Assembly: GCA_963742865.1 (NCBI GenBank)
Contig: CAVUNW010000088.1
Location: 198,524-262,523, forward strand
Origin: Bog-532 sp963742865
Lineage (GTDB): Bacteria; Actinomycetota; Actinomycetes; Streptosporangiales; Streptosporangiaceae
DNA: 64,000 nucleotides
Reading direction: 5' to 3'
In this document: positions 28,051-36,395 of the stretch, in pieces
How positions within the stretch are numbered: position 1 is the first letter of the stretch
How the letters are laid out: each line of letters opens with the position of its first letter
Notes under the pieces: generated by a model
Databases searched by the model: none
The model's input: the letters and a program-made list of their open reading frames with translations, nothing else
What the model was told of the DNA's origin: nothing
Program-made: the position numbers and the translations under genes

Positions 28051-28258
28051 GGCGGGTCCACCCTAGCCGGTACCCCGGATCCGCTTGCGGTCCTGGCCGG
28101 CGCGGATCCGGCGTGCCGAAATACACCGCACGAGTTGCGCCGTTCCGGTTGGCACGCCCTTGGCTGATCCAATATCGTGCAACGCTGTTGACACCGTTAG
28201 ACGACTGACACGGATGTTGCCCAACGTCGAACAGGCCGTCCGCGAGAGGAGGCCTTCT

Positions 28259-29311
28259 GTGCGGCGTTCAGCGGTCGGTGCGGGAGACGTATCCGGAGTC
28301 TCGCCCGCGCGCCCAGCGACGGCAGTATCCCGCTCCTGGCGGGCCGCGGTCGCTCTGACCAGCGCGGCGACCGCATGCGCGCTGCTCCTGCCCGGCGGGA
28401 TCAGCAGCGCACAGACCCGGGCCCCATCCCCGACACTGAATTCGCTGGTGGCGCAGGCCAAGCAGCTCACATATCAGATCAACGCGCTAAGCGAGCAGTA
28501 CGACGGTCTGCGGGTCGAGCTGTCCTCGGCGCGCACCGCCGCCGCCAAGGCCGAGCAGGCGGCGGTCAAGGACGCGGCCGCCCTCAAGACGAGCAAGGCC
28601 GCGGTCTCGCGGCTGGCGGCGGCCAGCTACGAGAACGCCGGGTATGACCCGACCCTGCAGATCCTCACCGCCAGCAACGCCGACCAGTTCCTCAATCAGA
28701 CGTCGATCATGCAGCAGCTTGATCAGGAAAACGGGACGCGGGTGGCCCAGCTGAAGACGGCCCAGGCGGCGGACACGCGCGCCAACGAGACCGCCCAGCA
28801 GCAAATCGCCAGGGTGACCAGCCTCGAATCGGCCATGAACGCCAAGACCAAGGTCATCCAGAGCGAGATCGATAAGGTCAACAGCTCGGCGATGGCGCAG
28901 GCCATGGCCATCTTCAACCAGACCGGGCAGTACCCGAACATCGACATCCCGGGTGGCAGCAGCGTCGGGGCCGTGGCGCTGCGGGCGGCCCTGACCAGGC
29001 GCGGAGATCCCTACGTGTGGGGAGCGGCCGGCCCCTCAGCTTTCGATTGCTCCGGGCTGGTGCTGTGGGCCTACGCCCAGGAGGGAATCAGCCTCCCGCA
29101 CTACACCGGCGACCAGTGGAACATGGGCGTGCACGTTTCGCAGAGCCAGCTTCAGCCCGGTGACCTGGTCTTCTTCTTCGCCGACATCAGCCACGTCGGT
29201 CTCTACATCGGCAACGGCCTGATGGTCGACGCCCCCTCCTTCGGCCAGGACGTCATGGTCCAGCCGATTGACTGGAGCATCTTCGTGGGAGCCGTCCGCA
29301 TAGAAGCCTAG
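28259..29311 (+). CDS. Secreted NlpC/P60 peptidoglycan endopeptidase with coiled coil
   Basis: The 350-residue precursor has an N-terminal signal sequence (AAVALTSAATACALLLPGG), a long coiled-coil segment (about residues 60-220, rich in Ala, Lys and Gln), and a C-terminal NlpC/P60 domain. The catalytic Cys is in SAFDCSGLVLWAY, the His in ISHVGLYIGNGLM. It should cut D-Glu-mDAP bonds in the wall. GTG 28259 is supported by GAGAGGAGG six bases upstream. A TTGACA lies near 28182, but I see no matching -10. A structured repeat begins just after its stop. Confidence 0.9.
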   Translation: MRRSAVGAGDVSGVSPARPATAVSRSWRAAVALTSAATACALLLPGGISSAQTRAPSPTLNSLVAQAKQLTYQINALSEQYDGLRVELSSARTAAAKAEQAAVKDAAALKTSKAAVSRLAAASYENAGYDPTLQILTASNADQFLNQTSIMQQLDQENGTRVAQLKTAQAADTRANETAQQQIARVTSLESAMNAKTKVIQSEIDKVNSSAMAQAMAIFNQTGQYPNIDIPGGSSVGAVALRAALTRRGDPYVWGAAGPSAFDCSGLVLWAYAQEGISLPHYTGDQWNMGVHVSQSQLQPGDLVFFFADISHVGLYIGNGLMVDAPSFGQDVMVQPIDWSIFVGAVRIEA

Positions 29312-29453
29312 TTAGCCCGGGGGGACGACCCCCCGGAACCCCCCGCTGCGCTCCGCGCCCCGCTGCGGTACCTCGCCGAGACACCGGCCGCTCACCGGGC
29401 ACAAGGCCCGGTTCGCTGGGCCGGTAACGAGCGCCTCGCCGTAGCCCGCTGGG
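29312..29453. repeat. Dispersed structured intergenic repeat, copy 2
   Basis: About 140 bp matching copies at 19283 and 44585. It starts right after the NlpC/P60 stop with the same 8-bp hairpin (29317-29336) and contains the second hairpin ACCGGGC-ACAAG-GCCCGGT. It lies between convergent NlpC/P60 and lysS. Confidence 0.85.
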
Positions 29454-29466
29454 GTACTTCGCCGAT

Positions 29467-30972
29467 TTACTCCGGTTTGACGAAGGGGAAGAGGATCGTT
29501 TCGCGGATGCTTACGCCGGTGAACATGATGAGCAGGCGGTCGATGCCCATCCCCATGCCGCCGGTCGGGGGCATGCCGTACTCGAGCGCCCGCAGGAAGT
29601 CCTCGTCCAGTTGCATCGCCTCGGGATCACCCCCGGCCGCGAGCAGTGACTGCGCCGTCAGCCGCTCCCGCTGCTCGACCGGGTCGACCAGTTCCGAGTA
29701 GCCGGTGCCCAGCTCGGCGCCGAAAGCGACCAGGTCCCACCGTTCGGCCAGGCGCGGATCCGCCCGGTGCGCCCGGGTCAGCGGGGAGACTTCGACCGGG
29801 AAGTCCCGGTAGAACGTCGGCTCGACGGTCTGCTTTTCCACCAGCCGCTCATACATCTCCAGGACGACCTGGCCCCGGTTCCACTTCGGCTCGACCGGGA
29901 CGCCCGCCTGCGCGCACAGCGTGCGGAGCTCTTCCTCGCTGGTATCGGGCGTGATCTCCTCGCCGAGGGCAGCCGAGATGGCATCATAGACGGTGATCGA
30001 CTTCCACTCACCGCCGATGTCGTACTCGTTGCCGTCCGGGCGGCGAATCACGGTGCTGCCCAGCGCGGTGCGCGCGGCGTTCTGGATCAGCTCCCGGGTA
30101 AGCGTGGCCACGGTGTTGTAGTCGCCGTAGGTCTCGTACGCCTCCAGCATCGTGAACTCGGGATTGTGGGTGCTGTCCACGCCCTCGTTGCGGAACACCC
30201 GGCTGATCTCGTAGACCTTCTCGATGCCGCCGACGATGAGCCGCTTGAGGTAAAGCTCCAGGGCGATGCGCAGGAAGAGCTGGCTGTCGTAGGCGTTGCC
30301 GTGGGTGACGAACGGGCGGGCGTTCGCGCCGCCATGGATGGCCTGCAGGACAGGCGTCTCCACCTCCAGGTAGCCGCGCGCGTGCATCTGCTCCCGGACC
30401 GAGCGGATGACGTCGCTGCGCAGGCGGGCCAGCCGGCGGGCTTCCGGGTTGACGATCAGGTCCACGTAGCGCTGGCGCACGCGCGACTCGATGTCGCTGA
30501 GGCCCTTGTGCTTGTCCGGCAGCGGCCGGAGGCTTTTCGCGGTGATCACGAACCAGTCGGCCAGGATCGAAAGCTCACCGCTGCGCGAGGTGATCACCTC
30601 GCCCCATACTCCTACGTGGTCGCCGAGATCGATGTCCCGCTTCCAGGCCGCCAGCGCCTCTTCGCCCACCTTGGCCAGGGAGACCATGACCTGGATGTCA
30701 CCGGTGCCGTCGCGGATGGTGGCAAAGCACAGCTTGCCGCCGATGCGCGACAGGATCACGCGGCCGGTGACGCCGGCCTTGACCCCGGTCGACGTGTCCG
30801 GCAGCAGGTCCCCGTACTTGGCCCGGATCTCCGCGATCGTGGCCGTACGGGGAAAGCCGACGGGGTAGGGATCGACACCGGCTTTCCGCATCGCGTCGCG
30901 CTTGCCCATCCGGACGCGCATCTGCTCCGGAAGGTCCGCACCGGTGTCATCGGCCGGATGGTTCTCGGTCAC
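29467..30972 (-). CDS. lysS: Lysyl-tRNA synthetase (class II)
   Basis: The 501-residue protein has the OB-fold anticodon domain (VTGRVILSRIGGKLCFATIRD) and class II motifs: RQRYVDLIVNPEARR, YEISRVFRNEGVDSTHNPEF, and the C-terminal GMPPTGGMGMGIDRL. It charges tRNA-Lys. It is complete, with ATG 30972. The lsr2-lysS-coaX-panC order agrees with M. tuberculosis Rv3597c-Rv3602c apart from the EndoQ-UvrD, acetyltransferase and NlpC/P60 genes inserted between lsr2 and lysS. Confidence 0.96.
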   Translation of the reverse strand: MTENHPADDTGADLPEQMRVRMGKRDAMRKAGVDPYPVGFPRTATIAEIRAKYGDLLPDTSTGVKAGVTGRVILSRIGGKLCFATIRDGTGDIQVMVSLAKVGEEALAAWKRDIDLGDHVGVWGEVITSRSGELSILADWFVITAKSLRPLPDKHKGLSDIESRVRQRYVDLIVNPEARRLARLRSDVIRSVREQMHARGYLEVETPVLQAIHGGANARPFVTHGNAYDSQLFLRIALELYLKRLIVGGIEKVYEISRVFRNEGVDSTHNPEFTMLEAYETYGDYNTVATLTRELIQNAARTALGSTVIRRPDGNEYDIGGEWKSITVYDAISAALGEEITPDTSEEELRTLCAQAGVPVEPKWNRGQVVLEMYERLVEKQTVEPTFYRDFPVEVSPLTRAHRADPRLAERWDLVAFGAELGTGYSELVDPVEQRERLTAQSLLAAGGDPEAMQLDEDFLRALEYGMPPTGGMGMGIDRLLIMFTGVSIRETILFPFVKPE

Positions 30973-31033
30973 CTGCCCGAGGCTACCGGGTGCCGGCTGG
31001 CCGCCGGCACGCGGGTTTGCGTCCGGGCCGCGT

Positions 31034-31864
31034 TCAGGACTCCGCGGCGGCGTTCCGCTCGAAGACGAGCCGGAGCCCGATCAGGGTCAGCCAGGGCTCG
31101 TGCGCGTCGATGATGCTGACCTCGTTGATGACCAGGGGAGCGAGGCCACCGGTCGCGATGATCGTGACCGATTCCGGGTCGGCCGGGGCCAGTTCACGCG
31201 CCATCCGGCGGGCGATCCCCTCCACCTGCCCGGCGAACCCGTAGACGATGCCCGATTGCAGGGCCTCGACGGTGTTCTTGCCGATGACCCGGGGCGGCCG
31301 GGTCAGCTCCACCTTAAGAAGCTGAGCGGCCCGGCGGGACAGGGCGTCGACGGATATTTCGATGCCGGGGGCGAGCGCCCCGCCGACGAACTCGCCGCGC
31401 GCGCTGACGGCATCGAAGTTGGTCGAGGTGCCGAAGTCCACGACGACCGCGGGGCCGCCGAACAGATGCACCGCGGCCAGCGCGTTCATGATGCGGTCGC
31501 TGCCGACCTCCTTGGGATTGTCCATCCGGATCGGGATGCCGGTCTTCACGCCCGGCTCGACGATCACGGCGGGCACGTCGCGGTAGTAGCGCTCGCACAT
31601 CTCCCGCATCTCGTGCAGCACGGACGGCACGGTCGAGCAGAGGGCGATGCCGGCGATCCCGCCATCCGGCAGCCCGCCGGGCGTTCCCCAGCGCGCCGTG
31701 TCCTTGAAGACGGCACTCTGCGCGAGCAGGCCCCGCAGCACGACGGCGATCTCATCCGCGGTCCGGTCGGGCACGGTAGCGATCCGCCAGTGCTCGATCA
31801 CTTCCGCACCGTCGAAGATGCCGAGCACCGTATTTGTGTTGCCCACATCGATCGCCAGCAGCAT
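31034..31864 (-). CDS. coaX: Type III pantothenate kinase
   Basis: A 276-residue ASKHA-fold kinase for the first step of CoA synthesis. The phosphate-binding start is MLLAIDVGNTNTVLGIFDG. Other signatures are NPKEVGSDRIMNALAAVHLF, VVDFGTSTNFDAVSARGEF, GGALAPGIEIS and ATGGLAPLV. It lies 39 bp after panC in the same direction and ahead of lysS. PanD, often between panC and coaX, is absent here. Confidence 0.95.
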   Translation of the reverse strand: MLLAIDVGNTNTVLGIFDGAEVIEHWRIATVPDRTADEIAVVLRGLLAQSAVFKDTARWGTPGGLPDGGIAGIALCSTVPSVLHEMREMCERYYRDVPAVIVEPGVKTGIPIRMDNPKEVGSDRIMNALAAVHLFGGPAVVVDFGTSTNFDAVSARGEFVGGALAPGIEISVDALSRRAAQLLKVELTRPPRVIGKNTVEALQSGIVYGFAGQVEGIARRMARELAPADPESVTIIATGGLAPLVINEVSIIDAHEPWLTLIGLRLVFERNAAAES

Positions 31865-31902
31865 CGGTGTCCCTCTCAGTGCCTGCCAAACCCGTACCTG
31901 GG

Positions 31903-32922
31903 TCAGGTGAACTCAATCGCCACGTTGTCGATCAGGCGGGTAGCGCCCACCCGCGCGGCGACCGCGAGGATCGCCGGACCGGTGTAGCCGGGCGGCACCG
32001 GCTCGAACGTGCGCGGATCCACCAGAGCGAGGTAGTCGACGGTCACCGGCACCTGCGGCCCGGTACCATCTGCTGCACCGTCCGCCGGGCCGTCCGCAGG
32101 GCCACCGGTCACGCGGGCGGGAACCGGGGGCGCGGCCGCCTGGTTCAGGCTCTTCCTGGCTGCCTCAGCGACCGCGCGGGGGCCGTTGGCGGCCTCCGCC
32201 TGGCCGGCCTGGAGCGCCGCCGGAAGCGCGAGCGCCACGCGGCGCTCAGCGGCCGACAGGTAGCGATTGCGGCTGGAGGTAGCCAGCCCGTCTTCGTCGC
32301 GGAACGTCGGCGCCGGCACGATCTGGATGCCGAGGTTGAGATCGGCGCACATCCGGCGCACCAGCGCCAGTTGCTGTGCGTCCTTCTCACCGAATACCGC
32401 GATGTCCGGCCGCACCAGCCCGAAGAGCTTGAGGACAACGGTCAGCGCTCCGCCGAAGAAACCGGGCCGGAACTGCCCTTCCAGCAGCTGCCCCATGGGC
32501 CCGGGATCGACGGTCACGACGGGCTCGGAGGGGTACATGTCCGCGACGGCCGGGGCGAAGACGACGGCTATCCCCTCATCCGCGCACAACGCCAGATCGG
32601 CGTCGAGGGTGCGGGGATAGCGGTCCAGGTCCTCACCCGGCCCGAACTGCCGGGGATTGACGAAGATGGAGACCACCGCGGACCCGTCCGGGCCGGCCAG
32701 GCGGCCCGCCTGCCGGAGCAGGCTCCGGTGCCCGTCGTGCAGTGCTCCCATCGTGGGCACCAGGACGACCGGCGAGCCGAGCCGCCCGCGCGCGGCGGTC
32801 AGGTCGGCGAGGCTGGACGCCAGCACCAGGCCGGTCCCATCGGCTCCCCCGGGCCGCCCCGCTCCGGGGCCCTGGTCCCCGGGCCGGGCCGGCTCAGCGG
32901 CCCGGGTAGGCGCGCCGGTCAC
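31903..32922 (-). CDS. panC: Pantothenate synthetase
   Basis: This 339-residue enzyme joins pantoate and beta-alanine with ATP. The HIGH-like motif is VPTMGALHDGHRSLL. Further signatures are FVNPRQFGPGEDLDRYPRT, KLFGLVRPDIAVFGEKDAQQ and the KMSKS-like SSRNRYLSAAER. An extra Gly/Ala/Pro insert (about 40 residues) precedes the final VTVDYLALVDPRTFEPV, and the first 30 residues are also low-complexity. It overlaps the upstream DUF2520 gene by four bases. Confidence 0.94.
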   Translation of the reverse strand: MTGAPTRAAEPARPGDQGPGAGRPGGADGTGLVLASSLADLTAARGRLGSPVVLVPTMGALHDGHRSLLRQAGRLAGPDGSAVVSIFVNPRQFGPGEDLDRYPRTLDADLALCADEGIAVVFAPAVADMYPSEPVVTVDPGPMGQLLEGQFRPGFFGGALTVVLKLFGLVRPDIAVFGEKDAQQLALVRRMCADLNLGIQIVPAPTFRDEDGLATSSRNRYLSAAERRVALALPAALQAGQAEAANGPRAVAEAARKSLNQAAAPPVPARVTGGPADGPADGAADGTGPQVPVTVDYLALVDPRTFEPVPPGYTGPAILAVAARVGATRLIDNVAIEFT

Positions 32923-33848
32923 CGCGCTGCCCCGGAGAGCACGTCGAGCAGCCGTTCCGCGTCCGGCGCGGCGAGCAGCCCCGCGGCCAGCGCGCGATCC
33001 GCGGTCAGGCGGGCCAGCGCGATGTAGACGGCCAGCGCCTCGGGGGCCACGTCGCGCAGCGCCTCGAGGTGCCGGGCGACGGTGCCCGCATCACCGCGGG
33101 CGACCGGCCCGGTCAGGCCCGCGTCGCCCAGCCGCAGCGCGTTGTCCAGTGCGGCCGACAGCAGCGGGCTGAGCATCCGGGCCGGGTCAGCCACCCCGGC
33201 CGCCTGCAGCAGGTCGCACGACTCGGCGACGAGGGTGACCAGGTGGTTGGCCGCGCCGGCGAGCGCCGCGTGGTACAGGCCGCGGTTCTCCTCGGCGATG
33301 AAGGCAGGCTCGCCGCCCATCTCGATAACGAGAGCCTCGGCGACCGCCCTGAGCTCGTCCGGGGCGGTGATGCCGAAGCTGATCCCGCGCATCCGCTGGA
33401 TGTCGTCGCTGCGTCCGGTAAACGTCATCACCGGGTGCAGGGCCAGCGGCAGCGCCCCCAGCCGGGTCGCGGGCTCCAGCACTCCCGGGCCGTACCGGCC
33501 GCTCGTGTGCGCCAGCAGCCGTCCCCCCAGCGCCGCGCCGGTCGCCGCGAGGCCGGAGACCAGGCCCGGCAGCGCATCGTCGGGCACGGTCAGCAGAACG
33601 AGGTCGGTGGCGGCGATCACCTCGGCAGGCTCGGCGATCCGGGCCGCGGGAAGAAGGTCGCGGGCCCGGCGGACCGACGTGTCCGACACGGCGGCCACCG
33701 TAGTCACCTCATGACCGGCCCGGTTAAGCGCGACGCCGAGCGCGGCGCCCACACGCCCGGGCCCGATGATGCCCACCCGGAGCCGGGCCGGGTGCTCGCC
33801 TGCCCCGTCGGGCTCGTGCGCGGCGCGCGCACCAGGTTCAGAATTCAT
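32919..33848 (-). CDS. Rossmann-like / DUF2520 NAD(P)-binding protein
   Basis: A 309-residue protein with an N-terminal Rossmann fold (RVGIIGPGRVGAALGVALNRAG) and the C-terminal all-alpha DUF2520 domain (NRGLYHAALAGAANHLVTLV). It corresponds to Rv3603c. Its stop overlaps the panC start, so coupling is likely. A role in pantothenate supply (ketopantoate reductase-like) is suggested only by position. ATG 33848 is preferred; an in-frame start at 33905 also exists. Confidence 0.85.
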   Translation of the reverse strand: MNSEPGARAAHEPDGAGEHPARLRVGIIGPGRVGAALGVALNRAGHEVTTVAAVSDTSVRRARDLLPAARIAEPAEVIAATDLVLLTVPDDALPGLVSGLAATGAALGGRLLAHTSGRYGPGVLEPATRLGALPLALHPVMTFTGRSDDIQRMRGISFGITAPDELRAVAEALVIEMGGEPAFIAEENRGLYHAALAGAANHLVTLVAESCDLLQAAGVADPARMLSPLLSAALDNALRLGDAGLTGPVARGDAGTVARHLEALRDVAPEALAVYIALARLTADRALAAGLLAAPDAERLLDVLSGAAR

Positions 33849-33996
33849 CTCGTTCCAGTCCTCAGCGGGTACCGGACGGGCCGGTCCCTGGCGGGCTCCC
33901 GGCATCCCTTCCGAGCATAGCCACCGCCGTAGCTGGCAGGATCACCCAGCCGGCCCAGCCGATGCGGTTCTGCCTGCGGCGCGGTCCGGGAAGGCG

Positions 33997-34482
33997 TCAA
34001 TGAAAATGATCCGCGGGCCGGGGCGGCGGGACGTACTGGCCACGGTCCGGATCACCCGGCACCCGGCAGCAGTGCTCCAGGTAAAGCGCCGCGACGGCGA
34101 GGACCACCGAGGCGCCCAGCGTGGTCCCGGCGGTGATCACGTCGTGACGGGGCACCGACGCCGGCAGCGAACTGGCCGCCGATGCCGCGAATCCAGCCGC
34201 GACACCGCCAATCACGGCCGCGGTCAGCGATGAGGCCTTGGCCAGTGCCACCATCCGCGTGACTTGCAGCGGATGCGGTGGCTTGGTCCCGGGACGGCCG
34301 AGGATCCTCGCGCGGAGCCCCCGGCCGGTCACGGCCTCCGCCCCGGCCGCGATCACCAGCGCAGGCACCATCGTCCACGGCAACGGGGGCAGCCTGCTGT
34401 AGATGAGCCGCCCCACCAGCCAGCTCACCACCGCGAATGCCGCGGCGGTCAGGAGCAGGGTCCGCATCCGGGTCGGTGTCAT
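33997..34482 (-). CDS. DUF3180 membrane protein
   Basis: A 161-residue protein with four predicted membrane helices (LLLTAAAFAVVSWLVGRLIY, PWTMVPALVIAAGAEAV, SSLTAAVIGGVAAGFAAS, TLGASVVLAVAALYLEHCC). The conserved loop KPPHPLQVTRMVALAKASSL identifies the DUF3180 family (Rv3605c). The function is unknown. It always sits by the folate genes in actinobacteria, as here just downstream of folBK. Confidence 0.85.
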   Translation of the reverse strand: MTPTRMRTLLLTAAAFAVVSWLVGRLIYSRLPPLPWTMVPALVIAAGAEAVTGRGLRARILGRPGTKPPHPLQVTRMVALAKASSLTAAVIGGVAAGFAASAASSLPASVPRHDVITAGTTLGASVVLAVAALYLEHCCRVPGDPDRGQYVPPPRPADHFH

Positions 34483-34521
34483 GTGCTCTCCGCCATGGTC
34501 AGTCTGGCCACCTGAGCAAGG

Positions 34522-35394
34522 CTATGCGGGGCGCCGCAGCACCATGTCATCACGCCGCCGGACACCGCCATCGCCCATGGTGGCCAGCAGCGCCGCCACC
34601 CGGCCCCGGCCGGGCAGGACGGCACCGGGATCGGCGTCATGCCACGGGGCCAGCACGAAAGCCCGTTCCTGCGCGCGGGGGTGAGGCAGCGTCAGCACCG
34701 GATCGCTGCTGAGTTCCTCGCCGTAGGCGATGATGTCCACGTCAAGGGTCCGCGGTCCCCAGCGCTCCGCCCTGGTCCGCTGCGCCGCCACCTCGATCGC
34801 GTGGGCGCGCGCCAGCAGGTCCGCAGCCGGGCGGGATGTCTGCGCCAGCACCACCGCGTTCAGGTAGTCGGGCTGTTCCGGGCCACCGACGGGAGCGGTT
34901 TCATATACCGGTGAGACGGCCGTGAGGGCCAGGCCCGGCGTCGCGGCCAGCGCGTCCACGGCCTGTTGCAGTTTCTGCAGCCGGTCGCCCAGATTGCTGC
35001 CCAGGGCGATGACCGCGCGGACCGGGTGCGCACGGCAGATGGTGACGGAAACATCGCCGAACGGGCGGCCCATCGGCGCGTCCGGCTTGTGCACCGTTAT
35101 CTCGGCCTGCCGGACGGCCGGCTCGGCGAGGCACGCCTGGGCCAGCCGTTCCGCCAGCGTCTCGATCAGGTTGACGGGCTCGCCGCCCACGATCGCGGCG
35201 AGCCGCTCGCTCAGCCCGGCATAATCGACGGTCAGCGAAAGGTCATCGGACGCGGCGGCCGGACGGGTATCGACCGCCAGAACGGCGTCGATGAGGAAGT
35301 CCTGGCCGTCCCGGCGCTCGGCGTCCAGGACCCCGTGGCGGCCCCGCACCCGGAGGCCGCGCACCTCGATCCGGTCAGTGTTGTCAGTTTCCAT
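34522..35394 (-). CDS. folBK: Bifunctional dihydroneopterin aldolase / HPPK (FolB-FolK fusion)
   Basis: One 290-residue frame holds both enzymes. Residues 1-120 are FolB (IEVRGLRVRGRHGVLDAERR, VNLIETLAERLAQACL, EITVHKPDAPMG). Residues 125-290 are FolK (VIALGSNLGDRLQKLQQAVD, VYETAPVGGPEQPDYLNAV, RWGPRTLDVDIIAYG, LPHPRAQERAFVLAPW). The product would convert dihydroneopterin to hydroxymethyl-dihydropterin diphosphate in two consecutive steps. In M. tuberculosis they are separate genes. ATG 35394 overlaps the folP stop by 11 bases. Confidence 0.93.
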   Translation of the reverse strand: METDNTDRIEVRGLRVRGRHGVLDAERRDGQDFLIDAVLAVDTRPAAASDDLSLTVDYAGLSERLAAIVGGEPVNLIETLAERLAQACLAEPAVRQAEITVHKPDAPMGRPFGDVSVTICRAHPVRAVIALGSNLGDRLQKLQQAVDALAATPGLALTAVSPVYETAPVGGPEQPDYLNAVVLAQTSRPAADLLARAHAIEVAAQRTRAERWGPRTLDVDIIAYGEELSSDPVLTLPHPRAQERAFVLAPWHDADPGAVLPGRGRVAALLATMGDGGVRRRDDMVLRRPA

Positions 35395-36313
35395 GGGTGG
35401 TCCCCCCGGCGGCGCGCCAGGCGGCGGCGACCCGCACGGCATCGGCGTTGGGCGGGACCTGGTGGACCCGCACGCACCAGGCGCCCGACGCGGCGGCGAG
35501 CGCGGTCGTGGCCACCGTCGCGTCATCGCTGCCGGAAAAGGATCTCGGCGTGCCGTCGGGCGCCGCGAGCAGCCGCCCCAGGAAACGCTTGCGGGAGGCG
35601 CCGACGAGTACCGGGAACAGGTGCGGGCCGCCGGCACCCCGGACCGCGCCCGCACCGGAACCGGGGCACGCGATCTCCGGCAGGGCTGCGAGCAGACGCC
35701 AGTTGTGCTCGCTGAGCTTGCTGAAGCCCAGACCCGGATCGAGGACGATCAGCGACGGGTCAACGCCCTCCGCCACCACCGCGTCCACGCGCCGCCGGAG
35801 TTCGTCACGGACTTCCTGGACCACATCGCCGTACACGGCGCGGGAGTTCATATCGTGGCTGTGCCCGCGCCAGTGCATCACCACGTACGGCACTGACGCC
35901 TTGGCCACCAGGCGCGGCATATGCGGGTCCGCGAGGCCGCCGCTCACGTCGTTGACCAGGCGCGCCCCGGCCTCCAGGGCCAGCTCGGCCACGCGGGCGC
36001 GCATCGTGTCCACGCTGACCGGGATACCGGACCGGGCCAGTTCGGCGATGACCGGCTGCACCCGGCGGATCTCCTCCTCGGCGGAGATGCGCTGCGCGCC
36101 CGGCCTGGTCGATTCCCCGCCCACGTCAACGATGTCGGCGCCCTGAGCGGCGAGGTCCAGTCCGTGCGCGACCGCGGCGTCGGCACCGAGCCAGGCGCCA
36201 CCATCGGAAAAGGAGTCGGGGGTGACATTGACGACCCCCATCACCAGGCAGCGGTCCTGGCTGGGCAGTCCGGGCACCCCGGGCTGGTGACCCGACAGGG
36301 GACCGCTCGCCAT
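35384..36313 (-). CDS. folP: Dihydropteroate synthase
   Basis: A 309-residue TIM-barrel enzyme, the target of sulfonamides. Signatures are VMGVVNVTPDSFSDGG, GADIVDVGGESTRPGA, VNDVSGG, LDPGLGFSK and VLVGASRKRFLG. An insert of about 25 residues (Gly/Ala/Pro) precedes the last motif. ATG 36313 is used; a GTG nine bases upstream is in frame. It overlaps folBK, consistent with one folate operon reading folP-folBK-DUF3180 on the minus strand. Confidence 0.95.
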   Translation of the reverse strand: MASGPLSGHQPGVPGLPSQDRCLVMGVVNVTPDSFSDGGAWLGADAAVAHGLDLAAQGADIVDVGGESTRPGAQRISAEEEIRRVQPVIAELARSGIPVSVDTMRARVAELALEAGARLVNDVSGGLADPHMPRLVAKASVPYVVMHWRGHSHDMNSRAVYGDVVQEVRDELRRRVDAVVAEGVDPSLIVLDPGLGFSKLSEHNWRLLAALPEIACPGSGAGAVRGAGGPHLFPVLVGASRKRFLGRLLAAPDGTPRSFSGSDDATVATTALAAASGAWCVRVHQVPPNADAVRVAAAWRAAGGTTHGN

Positions 36314-36395
36314 GAGGCCCACCCTATGAGGTCCCGCCCCAGTGCTACTCAGTTCCGGGCCATTCAGTTCCGGGCCGTTCAGGAATCGCCGCAGC

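Noticed and set aside
28051..28258. Possible c-di-AMP (ydaO-type) riboswitch before the NlpC/P60 gene
   Set aside because: Such switches often precede actinobacterial wall hydrolases, but I could not match the conserved core in these 208 bases.
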